From assembly GCF_040549525.1 (NCBI RefSeq), contig NZ_JBEPTM010000006.1, positions 1-64,000 of the forward strand: DNA of 64,000 nt, read 5' to 3'. The position numbers and the translations under genes are program-made. Below, piece after piece: positions 42,586-50,920 of the stretch; positions within the stretch are counted from its first letter, which is position 1, and every line of letters begins with the position of its first letter. This DNA comes from Lacisediminihabitans sp040549525. GTDB taxonomy: Bacteria; Actinomycetota; Actinomycetes; Actinomycetales; Microbacteriaceae. The notes beneath the pieces are model-generated. The model saw nothing but the letters and a program-made list of their open reading frames with translations, ran no database searches and was not told the DNA's origin.

Positions 42586-43221
42586 ATGTCTGAGAAGAAG
42601 GCTCATAAAGAGCTCACCAACAAGATTTCGGCGGAGTCCCGCACCACCTTCGGCAAGGGTGTCGCTCGCAAGCTTCGCGCTGCCGGCAAGGTGCCAGCGG
42701 TTGTCTACGGTCACGGCACCGAGCCGCAGCACGTGAGCCTTCCGGCCCACGAGGTCGCGCTCCTGCTGCGCAAGGCGAACGCCATCCTGGATCTCCAGCT
42801 CGACGGTGGAGCCAACCAGCTCGCCCTCGTCAAGGACGTGCAGAAGGATCCGCTTCGCCAGATCATCGAGCACATCGACCTGATCGTGCTGCGCAAGGGC
42901 GAGCGCGTCGAGGTCGACGTCGCCGTTCACGTCTCGGGAGAGCCGGCCTCCGGAACCTCCGTCGACCTGGATGCCAAGTCGATCACGATCGAGGCTCTGG
43001 CCACGAACATCCCCCAGAATGTCGTCGTCGACGTCGAGGGACTCGAAGCCGGAACCCAGATCTTCGCGAAGGATGTCGCGCTGCCCGAGGGCTCGGTGCT
43101 CGTCACCGATCCCGAGGTGCTCGTCGTCGCGATCAGCATCCCGGTCGAGCAGGACCTGGGCGAGACCCCCGAGGTCGAAGAGACCGAGGAAGCTCCCGCC
43201 GAGGAAGCTGCCGCAGAGTAG
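42586..43221 (+). CDS. rplY: 50S ribosomal protein L25/general stress protein Ctc
   Basis: A 211-residue long-form L25 (Ctc/TL5 type) that binds 5S rRNA. The N-terminal domain has KISAESRTTFGKGVARKLR and GKVPAVVYGHG, followed by the HIDLIVLRKGERVEVDV block and the C-terminal beta domain (FAKDVALPEGSVLVTDPEVL). It ends in a tail rich in Glu and Ala, usual in actinobacteria. AAGGAG seven bases before the ATG. It is followed 32 bases later by pth, a conserved pair. Confidence 0.96.
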   Translation: MSEKKAHKELTNKISAESRTTFGKGVARKLRAAGKVPAVVYGHGTEPQHVSLPAHEVALLLRKANAILDLQLDGGANQLALVKDVQKDPLRQIIEHIDLIVLRKGERVEVDVAVHVSGEPASGTSVDLDAKSITIEALATNIPQNVVVDVEGLEAGTQIFAKDVALPEGSVLVTDPEVLVVAISIPVEQDLGETPEVEETEEAPAEEAAAE

Positions 43222-43253
43222 TAACACTCACCACCACCCTGCAGTAGCGGTCC

Positions 43254-43847
43254 ATGGACTCCACTCAGTGGCTCGTAGTCGGGCTCGGCAACCCCGGGCC
43301 CGACTACGCCAGCAATCGACACAATGTCGGTCAGATGGTTCTGGCCGAGCTCGCGGACCGCGCCTCGGCATCCTTCCGCTCGCACAAGACCAACTCGACG
43401 GTCGCCGAGGGGCGCACCGGGCTCGAGGGCCCGCGGCTCGTGCTCGCCAAGCCCAATAGCTTCATGAACCTCTCCGGCGGACCGGTCGCGTCTCTGCTCA
43501 ATTTCTACAAGATCGAGCCAGCGCAGCTCATCGTCGTTCACGATGAGCTCGACATCCCCTTCGACAAGCTCAAGATCAAGTTCGGTGGCGGTCACGGCGG
43601 CCACAACGGCATTCGCGACATCATCTCGGCGATCGGCACGGGAGACTTCACTCGCGTGCGCGTCGGCATCGGTCGTCCGCCCGGACGGCAGTCCGCCGCG
43701 GACTTCGTGCTGCGCGACTTCGGGTCGACGGAGCGCGCCGTGCTGCCCAACCTGCTGACGGATGCGGCTGATGCCGTCGAGTCGATCGCGCGCGACGGCC
43801 TCATCGCGGCCCAGCTGCGATTCCACACCGCCCCGCCGGTCGAGTAG
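43254..43847 (+). CDS. pth: Peptidyl-tRNA hydrolase
   Basis: A 197-residue enzyme that frees tRNA from stalled peptidyl-tRNA. It shows VVGLGNPGPDYASNRHNVGQ with the catalytic His, PNSFMNLSGGPVASLLNFYK and VVHDELDIPFDKLKIKFGGG. Length is normal. The reading frame ends PPVE then TAG within a dispersed palindromic repeat, as in gntK, mfd and the DUF4192 gene. It pairs with rplY in the standard order. Confidence 0.96.
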   Translation: MDSTQWLVVGLGNPGPDYASNRHNVGQMVLAELADRASASFRSHKTNSTVAEGRTGLEGPRLVLAKPNSFMNLSGGPVASLLNFYKIEPAQLIVVHDELDIPFDKLKIKFGGGHGGHNGIRDIISAIGTGDFTRVRVGIGRPPGRQSAADFVLRDFGSTERAVLPNLLTDAADAVESIARDGLIAAQLRFHTAPPVE

Positions 43848-43893
43848 CGCCGCCGGTGACCGAGTAGGTCGCTCAGCGACCGTATGGAGATCC
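43838..43893. repeat. Dispersed palindromic repeat, family B (one and a half units)
   Basis: Begins GGTCGAGTAG at the end of pth, then a second head CGAGTAGGTCGCTCAGCGAC and the tail CGTATGGAGATCC. GTCGCT/AGCGAC arms can pair. Confidence 0.8.
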
Positions 43894-43898
43894 CGCCC

Positions 43899-44723
43899 TC
43901 AGGCTCCTGCTGTCGCGGTGGCCCCCGGCGTTTTCCCGCCAGCATGAGCCGCAACAACCCGCACCGCGCTCTTGCCGCCGTCGCTCGTCTTCTCCACGAT
44001 GACTACGGCTGTGCTGACGACGAAGTCTGACGCCGCAGCCGGCGCCTTGGGTGTGCCGTACTGGGTTGCTGATCCGACGGTGACGTGCTGAGTCGCGCCG
44101 GCTCGGGTCGTGATCGTCCAACTCGCGCCGGCGATCCCCGCGATCTCTCCGCGAACGACCGTATGCACGGCTACTTTTCGTGCTCCGGCCACGGGGCGAT
44201 GGGATACCGTCGGCGCCACTGCCGCCGATCCCACGGTCTGATAGGAGTCGGCGACCGCGGTACCGACTCCCCACGCGGTGAGCCCGGCGACGACCACGAC
44301 AGCGAGTGCCGCAGCGGTGATGCCCAGGGCGAGCGGATGACGCCGCAGGAATGGCGGGACGGTCATCCCAGAAACACCCGGGTTGTCACCGGGAGTGCGC
44401 GGCTCGGCTACGCCGAGCGGCTGGGTCGCCTCCGGGTACGGCTGCGCGAAGGAAAACGGCTGGGTGTCAGCTAGGGCCGGTGTTGCGGTGTACGGCCGGG
44501 TGTCGGCAAGGGCCGGTGGTGCGGGGAATGGCTGGGTGTCGGCTAGGGCCGGTATTCCGGGGAATGGCTGGGTGTCAGCGAGGGCCGGTATTGCGGGGAA
44601 TGGCTGGGTGTCAGCGAGGGCCGTGCTCTCGGGAAACGGTGCTGTATCGGCGGCGGGCTGAGCTGCGGCGTCATTCTCGTCGGGGCTGAACTCGTTGCGG
44701 GACGGCTTCTTCGATGTGACCAT
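43899..44723 (-). CDS. Single-pass membrane protein with 12-residue repeats and DUF5666-like external domain
   Basis: A 274-residue protein. Residues ~30-100 hold five tandem copies of a 12-residue repeat based on ALADTQPFPAIP, with Thr-Gln-Pro-Phe as the core. A single membrane helix follows (about residues 129-152), then an external beta-rich domain with VRGEIAGIAGASWTITTR and VTVGSATQYGT, like DUF5666 domains. The Thr-Gln-Pro-Phe repeats sit on the cytosolic side and resemble FHA-binding/phosphorylated TQPF sites, so kinase regulation is a fair guess. The ATG at 44723 follows a G-rich site; an ATG at 44747 is possible. Function unknown. Confidence 0.75.
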   Translation of the reverse strand: MVTSKKPSRNEFSPDENDAAAQPAADTAPFPESTALADTQPFPAIPALADTQPFPGIPALADTQPFPAPPALADTRPYTATPALADTQPFSFAQPYPEATQPLGVAEPRTPGDNPGVSGMTVPPFLRRHPLALGITAAALAVVVVAGLTAWGVGTAVADSYQTVGSAAVAPTVSHRPVAGARKVAVHTVVRGEIAGIAGASWTITTRAGATQHVTVGSATQYGTPKAPAAASDFVVSTAVVIVEKTSDGGKSAVRVVAAHAGGKTPGATATAGA

Positions 44724-44863
44724 GGCGTCACCCCACCACCGCTTCATTGGCGCCGAGTACGGGATGTGTTCGGGCGATGTAAGGGCCGAGGGCTATGGGT
44801 TATTCGGTCACGTGTCACGTGTCACGGGAGCCGCCCGTCACGCGTCACGTGAACCGGGAGCCG

Positions 44864-45357
44864 CCCGTCACAAACTGTCCCCGGTACCCCCGGTGGCGAC
44901 ACTTTGCGACGGGTGGGCCCGGGCTCGGGAGGGCGTCGTCGTCGACCCCGTGTCCGCCCCACTGGCGAACCCGTGTCGACCCGTCACGATCGGTCCCCGG
45001 CGCTCCCAGTGGCGACACTTTGCGACGGATGGGCCCGGACCCGGGAAGGCCTCACCGGCGAACTAGTGTCGACCCGTCACAAAATGTCCCCGATACCCCC
45101 GGTGGCGACACTTTGCGACGGATGGGCCCGCGCCCGGGAGGGCCTCGTCGGCGAACCCGTGTCGACCCGTCACAAAATGTCCCCGGTGCTCCCGGTGGCG
45201 ACGCTTTGCGACGGATGGGCCCGGGCCTCCCCGCGCCCGACTCCCCCCCTCCCACCGTCGACCCCGCGTCCGACTCCGCCCCACCGGCGAACCCACCACA
45301 GCCCGTCACAAACTGCGCCCAACGCCCTCCCCGACGACCCTTTTCGACGGATGCCTG
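44864..45357. repeat. Five-copy palindromic repeat array (family C)
   Basis: Units start with CCCGTCACAAAATGTCCCCG-like sequence at 44864, 44980, 45073, 45166 and 45302; the middle spacing is 93 bp. Each unit carries an inverted partner GGCGACACTTTGCGACGG about 30 bp on, so the two 18-bp arms can pair with about three mismatches. The last copy is the most divergent. The array fills the gene-free stretch between the membrane protein at 43899 and mfd. Short GTCACGTG-rich repeats precede it at about 44811-44862. Confidence 0.85.
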
Positions 45358-45401
45358 CCGCGTGAAGCGAGCGGGAACAGCCCCCTGTCACCCCCCGAGC
45401 G

Positions 45402-45407
45402 TAGACT
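45402..45407 (+). promoter_or_regulatory. -10 element for mfd (leaderless)
   Basis: TAGACT seven bases before the GTG at 45415; no ribosome-binding site. Confidence 0.45.
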
Positions 45408-45414
45408 CCATCAA

Positions 45415-48400
45415 GTGATACTTTCGGGCTTGAATTCTGCGCTCTTACGCGCCCACACGTTCGAAAACGCCGTCTCCTGGGGCTCCCGCAGCGCAGATTT
45501 CTCCCTGGTCGATGGCCTCCGCGCCCCGCTGCTCGCCTCCCTGCTCACGGCCCGAGGCGACAAGGCGAAGGCGCCTCAGGCCCTGCTCGCCATCGTGGCA
45601 ACCGGTCGTGATTCCGAGTCGCTCCGCTCGGCGCTCGCCAGCGTGATGCCGGATGCCCAGGTCGTCGAGTTCCCCGCCTGGGAGACCCTGCCGCACGAAC
45701 GCTTGAGCCCGAGCGCCGAGACCGTCGGCAAGCGCATCCATGCGCTGCGCACCATGCAGCGCTGGCAGGATGCCCCGCAGCACGACCTGGTCATCGTCGC
45801 GAGCGTGCGTGCCGCACTCCAACCCCTCGCCGACAACCTCACCAGCATCGAGCCGCTCGCCCTCTCCGCCGGTGGACGCGGTTACAACCTGGCGGGCATC
45901 AGCCGTCAGCTCGTCGACCTGGCATATTCCCGAGTCGACATGGTCACCCGTCGGGGCGAATTCGCGGTGCGCGGCGGCATCCTCGACGTGTTCGCACCGG
46001 TGGCGGAGCATCCGTGGCGCGTCGAGTTCTTCGGCGACGAGGTGGAGCAGATCCGCCAGTTCTCGGTCGCCGACCAGCGTTCGATGGACGAGCCGATCCC
46101 CACGGTCGAGCTCCCGCCGAGCCGGGAGTTGCTGCTCAGCGAGGCGGTGAAGCAGCGCGCGCGGGAGATGCAGCACGAGTTCCCGAGCCTCAGCCAGATG
46201 CTCGCCAAGATCAGCGAGGGCATCCCGGTCGACGGTATGGAGTCGCTGGCACCCGCCCTCGCCGACCGACTCGTGCCGCTCACTCATTACCTGCCGACGG
46301 ATGCCGCGATCGCGGTTCTCGCGCCGGAAAGGGTCGCGAGTCGCGCCGTCAGCCTCGTCGAGACGAACCGCGAGTTCCTCAGCGCCGCGTGGAATGCGGC
46401 GACCGCGGGAGCCGAGGCGCCGATCGACCTCGATTCCGGCGACTTCCTCAGCGTCAGCGCGCTGAGGGATGCCGCAGGGGCGCGCAACTGGTGGACGCTG
46501 AGTTCCTTCGACAGCGGCGAAGCAGAACCCGAGACCGTCACCACCGCCACCTCCGAACTCCGCGACGGCGACCACTACATCCGCGTCAATGCCACCACGG
46601 TTCCCACCTTCCAGGGCCAGGCCGACGGGGCGATCGACTACGTCGGCGACAAACTGAAGGACGGCTGGACCGTCGCGGTCGTCGCGGCCGGACACGGCCT
46701 GGTCGAGCGCGCCGCCGAGGCCCTCGGCGAGCACGGTTTCGCCGCCCGCATCGTGGAAGAGTTCCCGGCCGAGACCGAGACGGGCGTCGCGTACCTGCTC
46801 TGCGCATCCGTCGAGCACGGCTTCGAGTTGCCGGAAACCAAGTTCGCCCTGCTCAGCGAGAGCGAGTTCTACGGTCGGGCCGCCGGCTACGACACCCGCC
46901 AGGTGAAGAAACTCGCCAGCCGTCGCAAGAACGTGGTCGACCCGCTGCAGCTCAAGGCCGGCGACTTCGTCGTGCACGAGACGCACGGCATCGGCCGATT
47001 CGCGGAGCTGGTGCAGCGCACCGTCTCCACCGGCGGACGCAACGCCGTCAAGAACAACCGCGAGTACCTGCTGGTCGAGTACGCGCCATCGAAGCGCGGC
47101 TACCCCAACGACAAGCTCTACGTTCCCACCGACCAGCTCGACCTGCTCACCCGTTATGTCGGGGGAGAGGCGCCCGCGCTCAGCAAGATGGGCGGATCCG
47201 AGTGGGCGGCCCAAAAGGGACGCGCCCGCAAGGCGGTGCGCGACATCGCCGTCGAGCTCGTGAAGCTCTACTCGGCCCGAATGGCGAGCCGGGGCCACGC
47301 GTTCCCGCCCGACACCCCGTGGCAGCGGGAGCTCGAGGAGGCGTTCCCCTTCGCGGAGACCCCCGATCAGCTCACCACCATCGACGAGGTCAAGGCCGAC
47401 ATGGAGCGGCCGATCCCGATGGACCGTCTCATCTCCGGCGACGTGGGTTACGGCAAGACCGAGGTCGCCATCCGCGCCGCGTTCAAGGCCGTGCAGGACG
47501 GCAAGCAGGTCGTCATGCTCGTGCCCACCACCCTGCTGGTGAAGCAGCACATGGAGACCTTCGCCGAGCGCTTCGCCGGCTTCCCCGTGCACCTGCGCGC
47601 ACTCAGCCGGTTCCAGACCGACAAGGAGTCGAAGGAGACCATCGAGGGCATGGCGGATGGCACGGTGGATGTCGTCATCGGCACACACCGCCTGCTCAGC
47701 CCCAGCATCGTGCTCAAGGACCTGGGTCTCGTGATCATCGACGAGGAGCAGCGTTTCGGCGTCGAGCACAAGGACGCGCTGAAGAAGCTCAAGACCAACG
47801 TCGATATCCTCGCGATGAGTGCGACGCCGATCCCGCGCACGCTCGAGATGGCGGTGACCGGCATCCGAGAGATGTCGACGCTCGCGACACCGCCGGAGGA
47901 CCGGCATCCGATCCTCACCTTCGTCGGCCCCTACAACGACAAGCAGGTCGGTGCCGCCATCCGTCGTGAACTGCTGCGCGAGGGTCAGGTCTTCTTCGTG
48001 CACAACCGGGTCTCGTCGATCAGCCGGGTCGCCTCCCAGCTCGCCGAGCTGGTGCCCGAAGCACGCATCGCCGTGGCCCACGGGCAGCTGCCGGAACACG
48101 TGCTCGAGCAGGTGATGGTCGACTTCTGGGAGCGCAAGTTCGACGTGCTGGTCTCCACCACCATCATCGAGACCGGCCTCGACATCGCCAACGCGAACAC
48201 CCTCATCATCGACCGAGCCGACAAGTACGGCCTCAGCCAGCTTCACCAGTTGCGCGGGCGGGTCGGCCGGGGGCGCGAGCGCGCCTACGCCTACTTCCTC
48301 TACGACGCCGACAAGCCGCTCGGCGAGGTCGCTCACGATCGGCTCGCCACGATCGCCGCGAACAACGAGCTCGGTGCGGGGATGCAGGTCGCGCTCAAGG

Positions 48401-49026
48401 ACCTCGAGATCCGTGGCGCGGGCAACCTGCTCGGCGGCGAGCAGTCCGGCCACATCGCCGGGGTCGGCTTCGACCTGTACCTGCGCATGATCGGCGAGGC
48501 CGTGTCCACCTTCCGCGGCGAGGTCGCGGAAGGGCAGACCGAACTCCGCCTCGAACTGCCGGTGGATGCGCACATCCCCGAGGAATATGTGGAGAGCGAG
48601 CGCCTCCGCCTCGAGGCCTACCAGAAGCTGTCGACGGCGTCCTCGCCCGCGGCATCCGCCGACTCGATCGACCGCGTGCTCGAGGAGCTCACCGACCGCT
48701 ACGGCGAACCGCCCGTGCAGGTGCAGAACCTCATCGCCGTCTCCCGGCTGCGGCGGATGGCGCAGAAGGCAGGCCTCTCCGAGGTCGTCACCGCCGGCGG
48801 CAACCTGCGCGTGGCATCCATGGAGCTGCTGGACTCGATCCAGATCCGGCTGCAGCGGATGTTCCCGGGCGCCCGCTACTTCACCCAGACGCACTCGGTG
48901 TCGGTTCCGCTGCCGGTGCGCCAGGGCATCCCGCTGGCCGATGCCGACCTCATCGAGTGGACCGGCCAGCTGCTGGTGGCCATCTTCGGCGCAGAGCTGA
49001 AGGTGGATGCCCCGCTGGTCGAGTAG
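45415..49026 (+). CDS. mfd: Transcription-repair coupling factor
   Basis: A 1203-residue DNA translocase that removes stalled RNA polymerase and recruits UvrA. The UvrB-homology N-terminus (TLPHERLSPSAETVGKRIHA, RRGEFAVRGGILDVFAP) leads to the RNA polymerase-interacting domain (LKAGDFVVHETHGIGRFAEL), the RecG-like helicase with Walker A SGDVGYGKTEVA and DEEQRFGVEHKD, and the TRG and C-terminal domains (RGAGNLLGGEQSGHIAGVGF). Length is normal. The GTG start is leaderless. The protein ends PLVE with the stop in a dispersed repeat. Confidence 0.97.
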   Translation: MILSGLNSALLRAHTFENAVSWGSRSADFSLVDGLRAPLLASLLTARGDKAKAPQALLAIVATGRDSESLRSALASVMPDAQVVEFPAWETLPHERLSPSAETVGKRIHALRTMQRWQDAPQHDLVIVASVRAALQPLADNLTSIEPLALSAGGRGYNLAGISRQLVDLAYSRVDMVTRRGEFAVRGGILDVFAPVAEHPWRVEFFGDEVEQIRQFSVADQRSMDEPIPTVELPPSRELLLSEAVKQRAREMQHEFPSLSQMLAKISEGIPVDGMESLAPALADRLVPLTHYLPTDAAIAVLAPERVASRAVSLVETNREFLSAAWNAATAGAEAPIDLDSGDFLSVSALRDAAGARNWWTLSSFDSGEAEPETVTTATSELRDGDHYIRVNATTVPTFQGQADGAIDYVGDKLKDGWTVAVVAAGHGLVERAAEALGEHGFAARIVEEFPAETETGVAYLLCASVEHGFELPETKFALLSESEFYGRAAGYDTRQVKKLASRRKNVVDPLQLKAGDFVVHETHGIGRFAELVQRTVSTGGRNAVKNNREYLLVEYAPSKRGYPNDKLYVPTDQLDLLTRYVGGEAPALSKMGGSEWAAQKGRARKAVRDIAVELVKLYSARMASRGHAFPPDTPWQRELEEAFPFAETPDQLTTIDEVKADMERPIPMDRLISGDVGYGKTEVAIRAAFKAVQDGKQVVMLVPTTLLVKQHMETFAERFAGFPVHLRALSRFQTDKESKETIEGMADGTVDVVIGTHRLLSPSIVLKDLGLVIIDEEQRFGVEHKDALKKLKTNVDILAMSATPIPRTLEMAVTGIREMSTLATPPEDRHPILTFVGPYNDKQVGAAIRRELLREGQVFFVHNRVSSISRVASQLAELVPEARIAVAHGQLPEHVLEQVMVDFWERKFDVLVSTTIIETGLDIANANTLIIDRADKYGLSQLHQLRGRVGRGRERAYAYFLYDADKPLGEVAHDRLATIAANNELGAGMQVALKDLEIRGAGNLLGGEQSGHIAGVGFDLYLRMIGEAVSTFRGEVAEGQTELRLELPVDAHIPEEYVESERLRLEAYQKLSTASSPAASADSIDRVLEELTDRYGEPPVQVQNLIAVSRLRRMAQKAGLSEVVTAGGNLRVASMELLDSIQIRLQRMFPGARYFTQTHSVSVPLPVRQGIPLADADLIEWTGQLLVAIFGAELKVDAPLVE

Positions 49027-49060
49027 CGCCCGACGAGGGAGGCCGCGTGTCGAGTGCCCA
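49017..49060. repeat. Dispersed palindromic repeat, family B (degenerate)
   Basis: Starts GGTCGAGTAGCGCCCGACGA at the end of mfd and has a degenerate tail CGTGTCGAGTGCC. Confidence 0.6.
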
Positions 49061-49271
49061 CAGCGGACATCCCGAACGACACGCCGCCCAGAGCCTTCGA
49101 CACGCCGGCTCAGCTGAGAATCTCCGCTCTAGGCACTCGCGGCCGCGATCGGTCTCCGCCGAAGCGGCGCGCTCCAGCTTCACACCATCGCGACCGGCAG
49201 ACTCGCGCGATGATGCAGCGCGCCAGCGAGCGCGCAGAGATCGAGGTGATGGATGAGCTGGCCCACTGCGC

Positions 49272-49481
49272 CTGCCCGACGACCGGGTGGACTTCCTCGA
49301 TGATCTCGTCGCGAGCGGCGACGAATAGAGCCGAGCGTCCAACGTCATCCGTGCCCTCACGCGCGAGAAGCGGCCGCTCGGAACGCTCGAGGACGTCGAC
49401 ATCCTCAAGCGGCGTGGGCCAGACCACGACCTGGACTCGTTGGCGGAGTGGTCAAGCCGGCTTGCTCAGGACATCGACTGA
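49272..49481 (+). pseudogene. Remnant of a ribbon-helix-helix antitoxin gene
   Basis: One frame reads LPDDRVDFLDDLVASGDE, a TAG (49326-49328), then SRASNVIRALTREKRPLG, a second half ending DLDSLAEWSSRLAQDID and TGA at 49479. This is the layout of actinobacterial RHH antitoxins, with the first beta strand and turn, helices around SNVIRALTREKR and an acidic tail. It has an internal stop and lacks a start, since TGA occurs in frame just upstream (about 49254). No toxin reading frame is recognisable beside it. The sequence from 49061 to 49271 holds nothing I can assign. Confidence 0.6.
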
Positions 49482-49546
49482 TGCGAGCCGTCCAGCTCGC
49501 CTCGATGGACACCTCTGCTCTCCGCCCTCACGCCCGCCCACCGCAC

Positions 49547-49555
49547 TTATCCACA
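49547..49555 (+). promoter_or_regulatory. DnaA-box-like sequence upstream of DUF4192 gene
   Basis: TTATCCACA, a perfect match to the bacterial DnaA box, 51 bp before the start at 49607. A second perfect match lies at 54828. Confidence 0.5.
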
Positions 49556-49606
49556 GATCGCGCAATCGCCCGCAGACGTCCTCCACCGCCTCGTCACACT
49601 GGCGGC

Positions 49607-50746
49607 ATGACAGTGATACTCAAGGCAAGCGGCCCGGCCGACCTGCTTGCGATGGCGCCGCCGATGGTGGGCTTCCTTCCGCGCAACAGCGTCGTGCTCG
49701 TCGCCTTCCGCGGCAAGCGCACCTGTGGCGCGATGAGGTTCGATCTCCCGGCATCCGCAGATCGAGTCATCCACAAACGTGTCGCGACCACCATCGTCGG
49801 TATGTTCTGCAAACTGCCGGCGGTGGATGCCGCGCTGGTGATCGTCTACACCGACGAGGAGTTCGGCGGGGGCGATGCCGTTCCGCAGGCGGCCTTCGCG
49901 GAGGTGATCGGGCGGCGGCTGCAGCTCTCGGGATTCGAGCTGCGCGAGTCGATCTGTCAGGCGGCGGATGGTTGGGCATCCTATGTCGATCGCGACGTGC
50001 CGATCGGCGGACATCCGCTCGCCCAGATCGCCGAGTCGACCGTCGCCCGCGCCATCGAGGGCCAGCGGGGGCTGTTTCCCCCGCCGGCGACGATGGTCGA
50101 TCGCGTCCCGCGGGCGGAGAAGCCGCAGCGGTCCCGCATGTCGAAGAGGCTCGCCGCATTCGAGTCCCTCTCCGTCGCGCTTCGGGATCCCCGGGTCGAC
50201 GTGCCCGAGATCTTCGACGCGCTCGAAGACGTGCCCGGCTTCTCCGAGGATGCGCTCGCCTGGGATGCCGACGCGCTCGACGCCGAGGGAGCCCTTCTCG
50301 TTTTCGCGCTCCAGGCGCCGCCGGTACGGGACCTCGTAATGCTGCAGTGGGCGTTCGGTCTCGAGCTGGGCGACCGGTTGTGGGAGCAGGATCTCCAGGC
50401 CGACTCTCCCGACGAACCCCAGGTCGCCTCCGAGGCGGACTCTGCCGCGGCCGAACTTCTCATGGGGATCGGTCCGCGCCCCGATCCGCACCGCATCGAG
50501 GGTGCCATCGCGCTCCTGCTCGAACTCACGTCGCGCACCGAGGATGCGAAGCGGCCGCCTCTGCTCTGCATGCTCGCCTGGCTCAACTGGGCCCTCGGCC
50601 ACGGAACGCAGGCCGGCCTGCACCTGGACGAAGCACTGGCCATCGCGCCGGACTATTCGATGGCGCAACTCCTCGAGGCGATGACCCGCACCGGCATCCT
50701 GCCCGAGTGGGCCTTCGCGGCGACGTTGGACCCGCCGGTCGAGTAG
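49607..50746 (+). CDS. DUF4192 family protein
   Basis: A 379-residue cytosolic protein of a family restricted mainly to actinobacteria. The N-terminal block VILKASGPADLLAMAPPMVGFLPRNS (shown here in two parts: VILKASGPADLLAMAPP and MVGFLPRNSVVLVAFRG) and the C-terminal LCMLAWLNWALGHGTQAGLH with LDEALAIAPDYSMAQLL are typical. The latter looks like a helical-repeat module. Its role is not known. The ATG at 49607 has a CACACT element six bases upstream and a DnaA-box-like sequence further up. The final Val-Glu-stop lies in a family B repeat. Confidence 0.85.
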   Translation: MTVILKASGPADLLAMAPPMVGFLPRNSVVLVAFRGKRTCGAMRFDLPASADRVIHKRVATTIVGMFCKLPAVDAALVIVYTDEEFGGGDAVPQAAFAEVIGRRLQLSGFELRESICQAADGWASYVDRDVPIGGHPLAQIAESTVARAIEGQRGLFPPPATMVDRVPRAEKPQRSRMSKRLAAFESLSVALRDPRVDVPEIFDALEDVPGFSEDALAWDADALDAEGALLVFALQAPPVRDLVMLQWAFGLELGDRLWEQDLQADSPDEPQVASEADSAAAELLMGIGPRPDPHRIEGAIALLLELTSRTEDAKRPPLLCMLAWLNWALGHGTQAGLHLDEALAIAPDYSMAQLLEAMTRTGILPEWAFAATLDPPVE

Positions 50747-50903
50747 GTCGCTCCCGCCGGCCGACTGGCTCTGCTGTTCGAGTAGGTCGCTCCCGCTGGC
50801 TGACTGGCTCTGCTGGTCGAGTAGGTCGCTCAGCGACCGTGTCGAGACCCGCCGGCCGACTATTTGCTGGTCGAGTAGGTCGCTCAGCGACCGTGTCGAG
50901 ACC
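50737..50903. repeat. Cluster of four family B palindromic repeats
   Basis: Heads (GGTCGAGTAGGTCGCTC-like) at 50737, 50777, 50815 and 50869. The last two are identical 35-bp units (50815-50849, 50869-50903) with core GGTCGCTCAGCGACC and outer GGTCGAGTA/TGTCGAGACC, forming a perfect inner and near-perfect outer hairpin. The first two have a different tail (CCGCCGGCCGACTGGCTCTG). The first overlaps the end of the DUF4192 gene and supplies its stop. Confidence 0.92.
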
Positions 50904-50908
50904 CGCCG

Positions 50909-50914
50909 TACAAT
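50909..50914 (+). promoter_or_regulatory. -10 element for zinc-ribbon gene (leaderless)
   Basis: TACAAT, close to the TATAAT consensus, six bases before the ATG at 50921 and six bases after the last family B repeat. Confidence 0.6.
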
Positions 50915-50920
50915 CCCTTC

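Noticed and set aside
45445..48894. A 1149-codon open frame antisense to mfd, and similar long antisense frames opposite the ABC-F gene and the molybdoenzyme
   Set aside because: High G+C third positions keep stops rare in the opposite frame. These frames are Arg/Gly/Asp-rich, have no family motif, and lie fully over genes with intact motifs.
49061..49271. Possible transposase fragment between mfd and the antitoxin remnant
   Set aside because: I could not match any frame to a transposase motif and saw no terminal inverted repeats.
49547..49555. Chromosomal or plasmid origin of replication
   Set aside because: Single DnaA-box-like sites are isolated, without an A/T-rich unwinding region or dnaA/dnaN or rep genes nearby.
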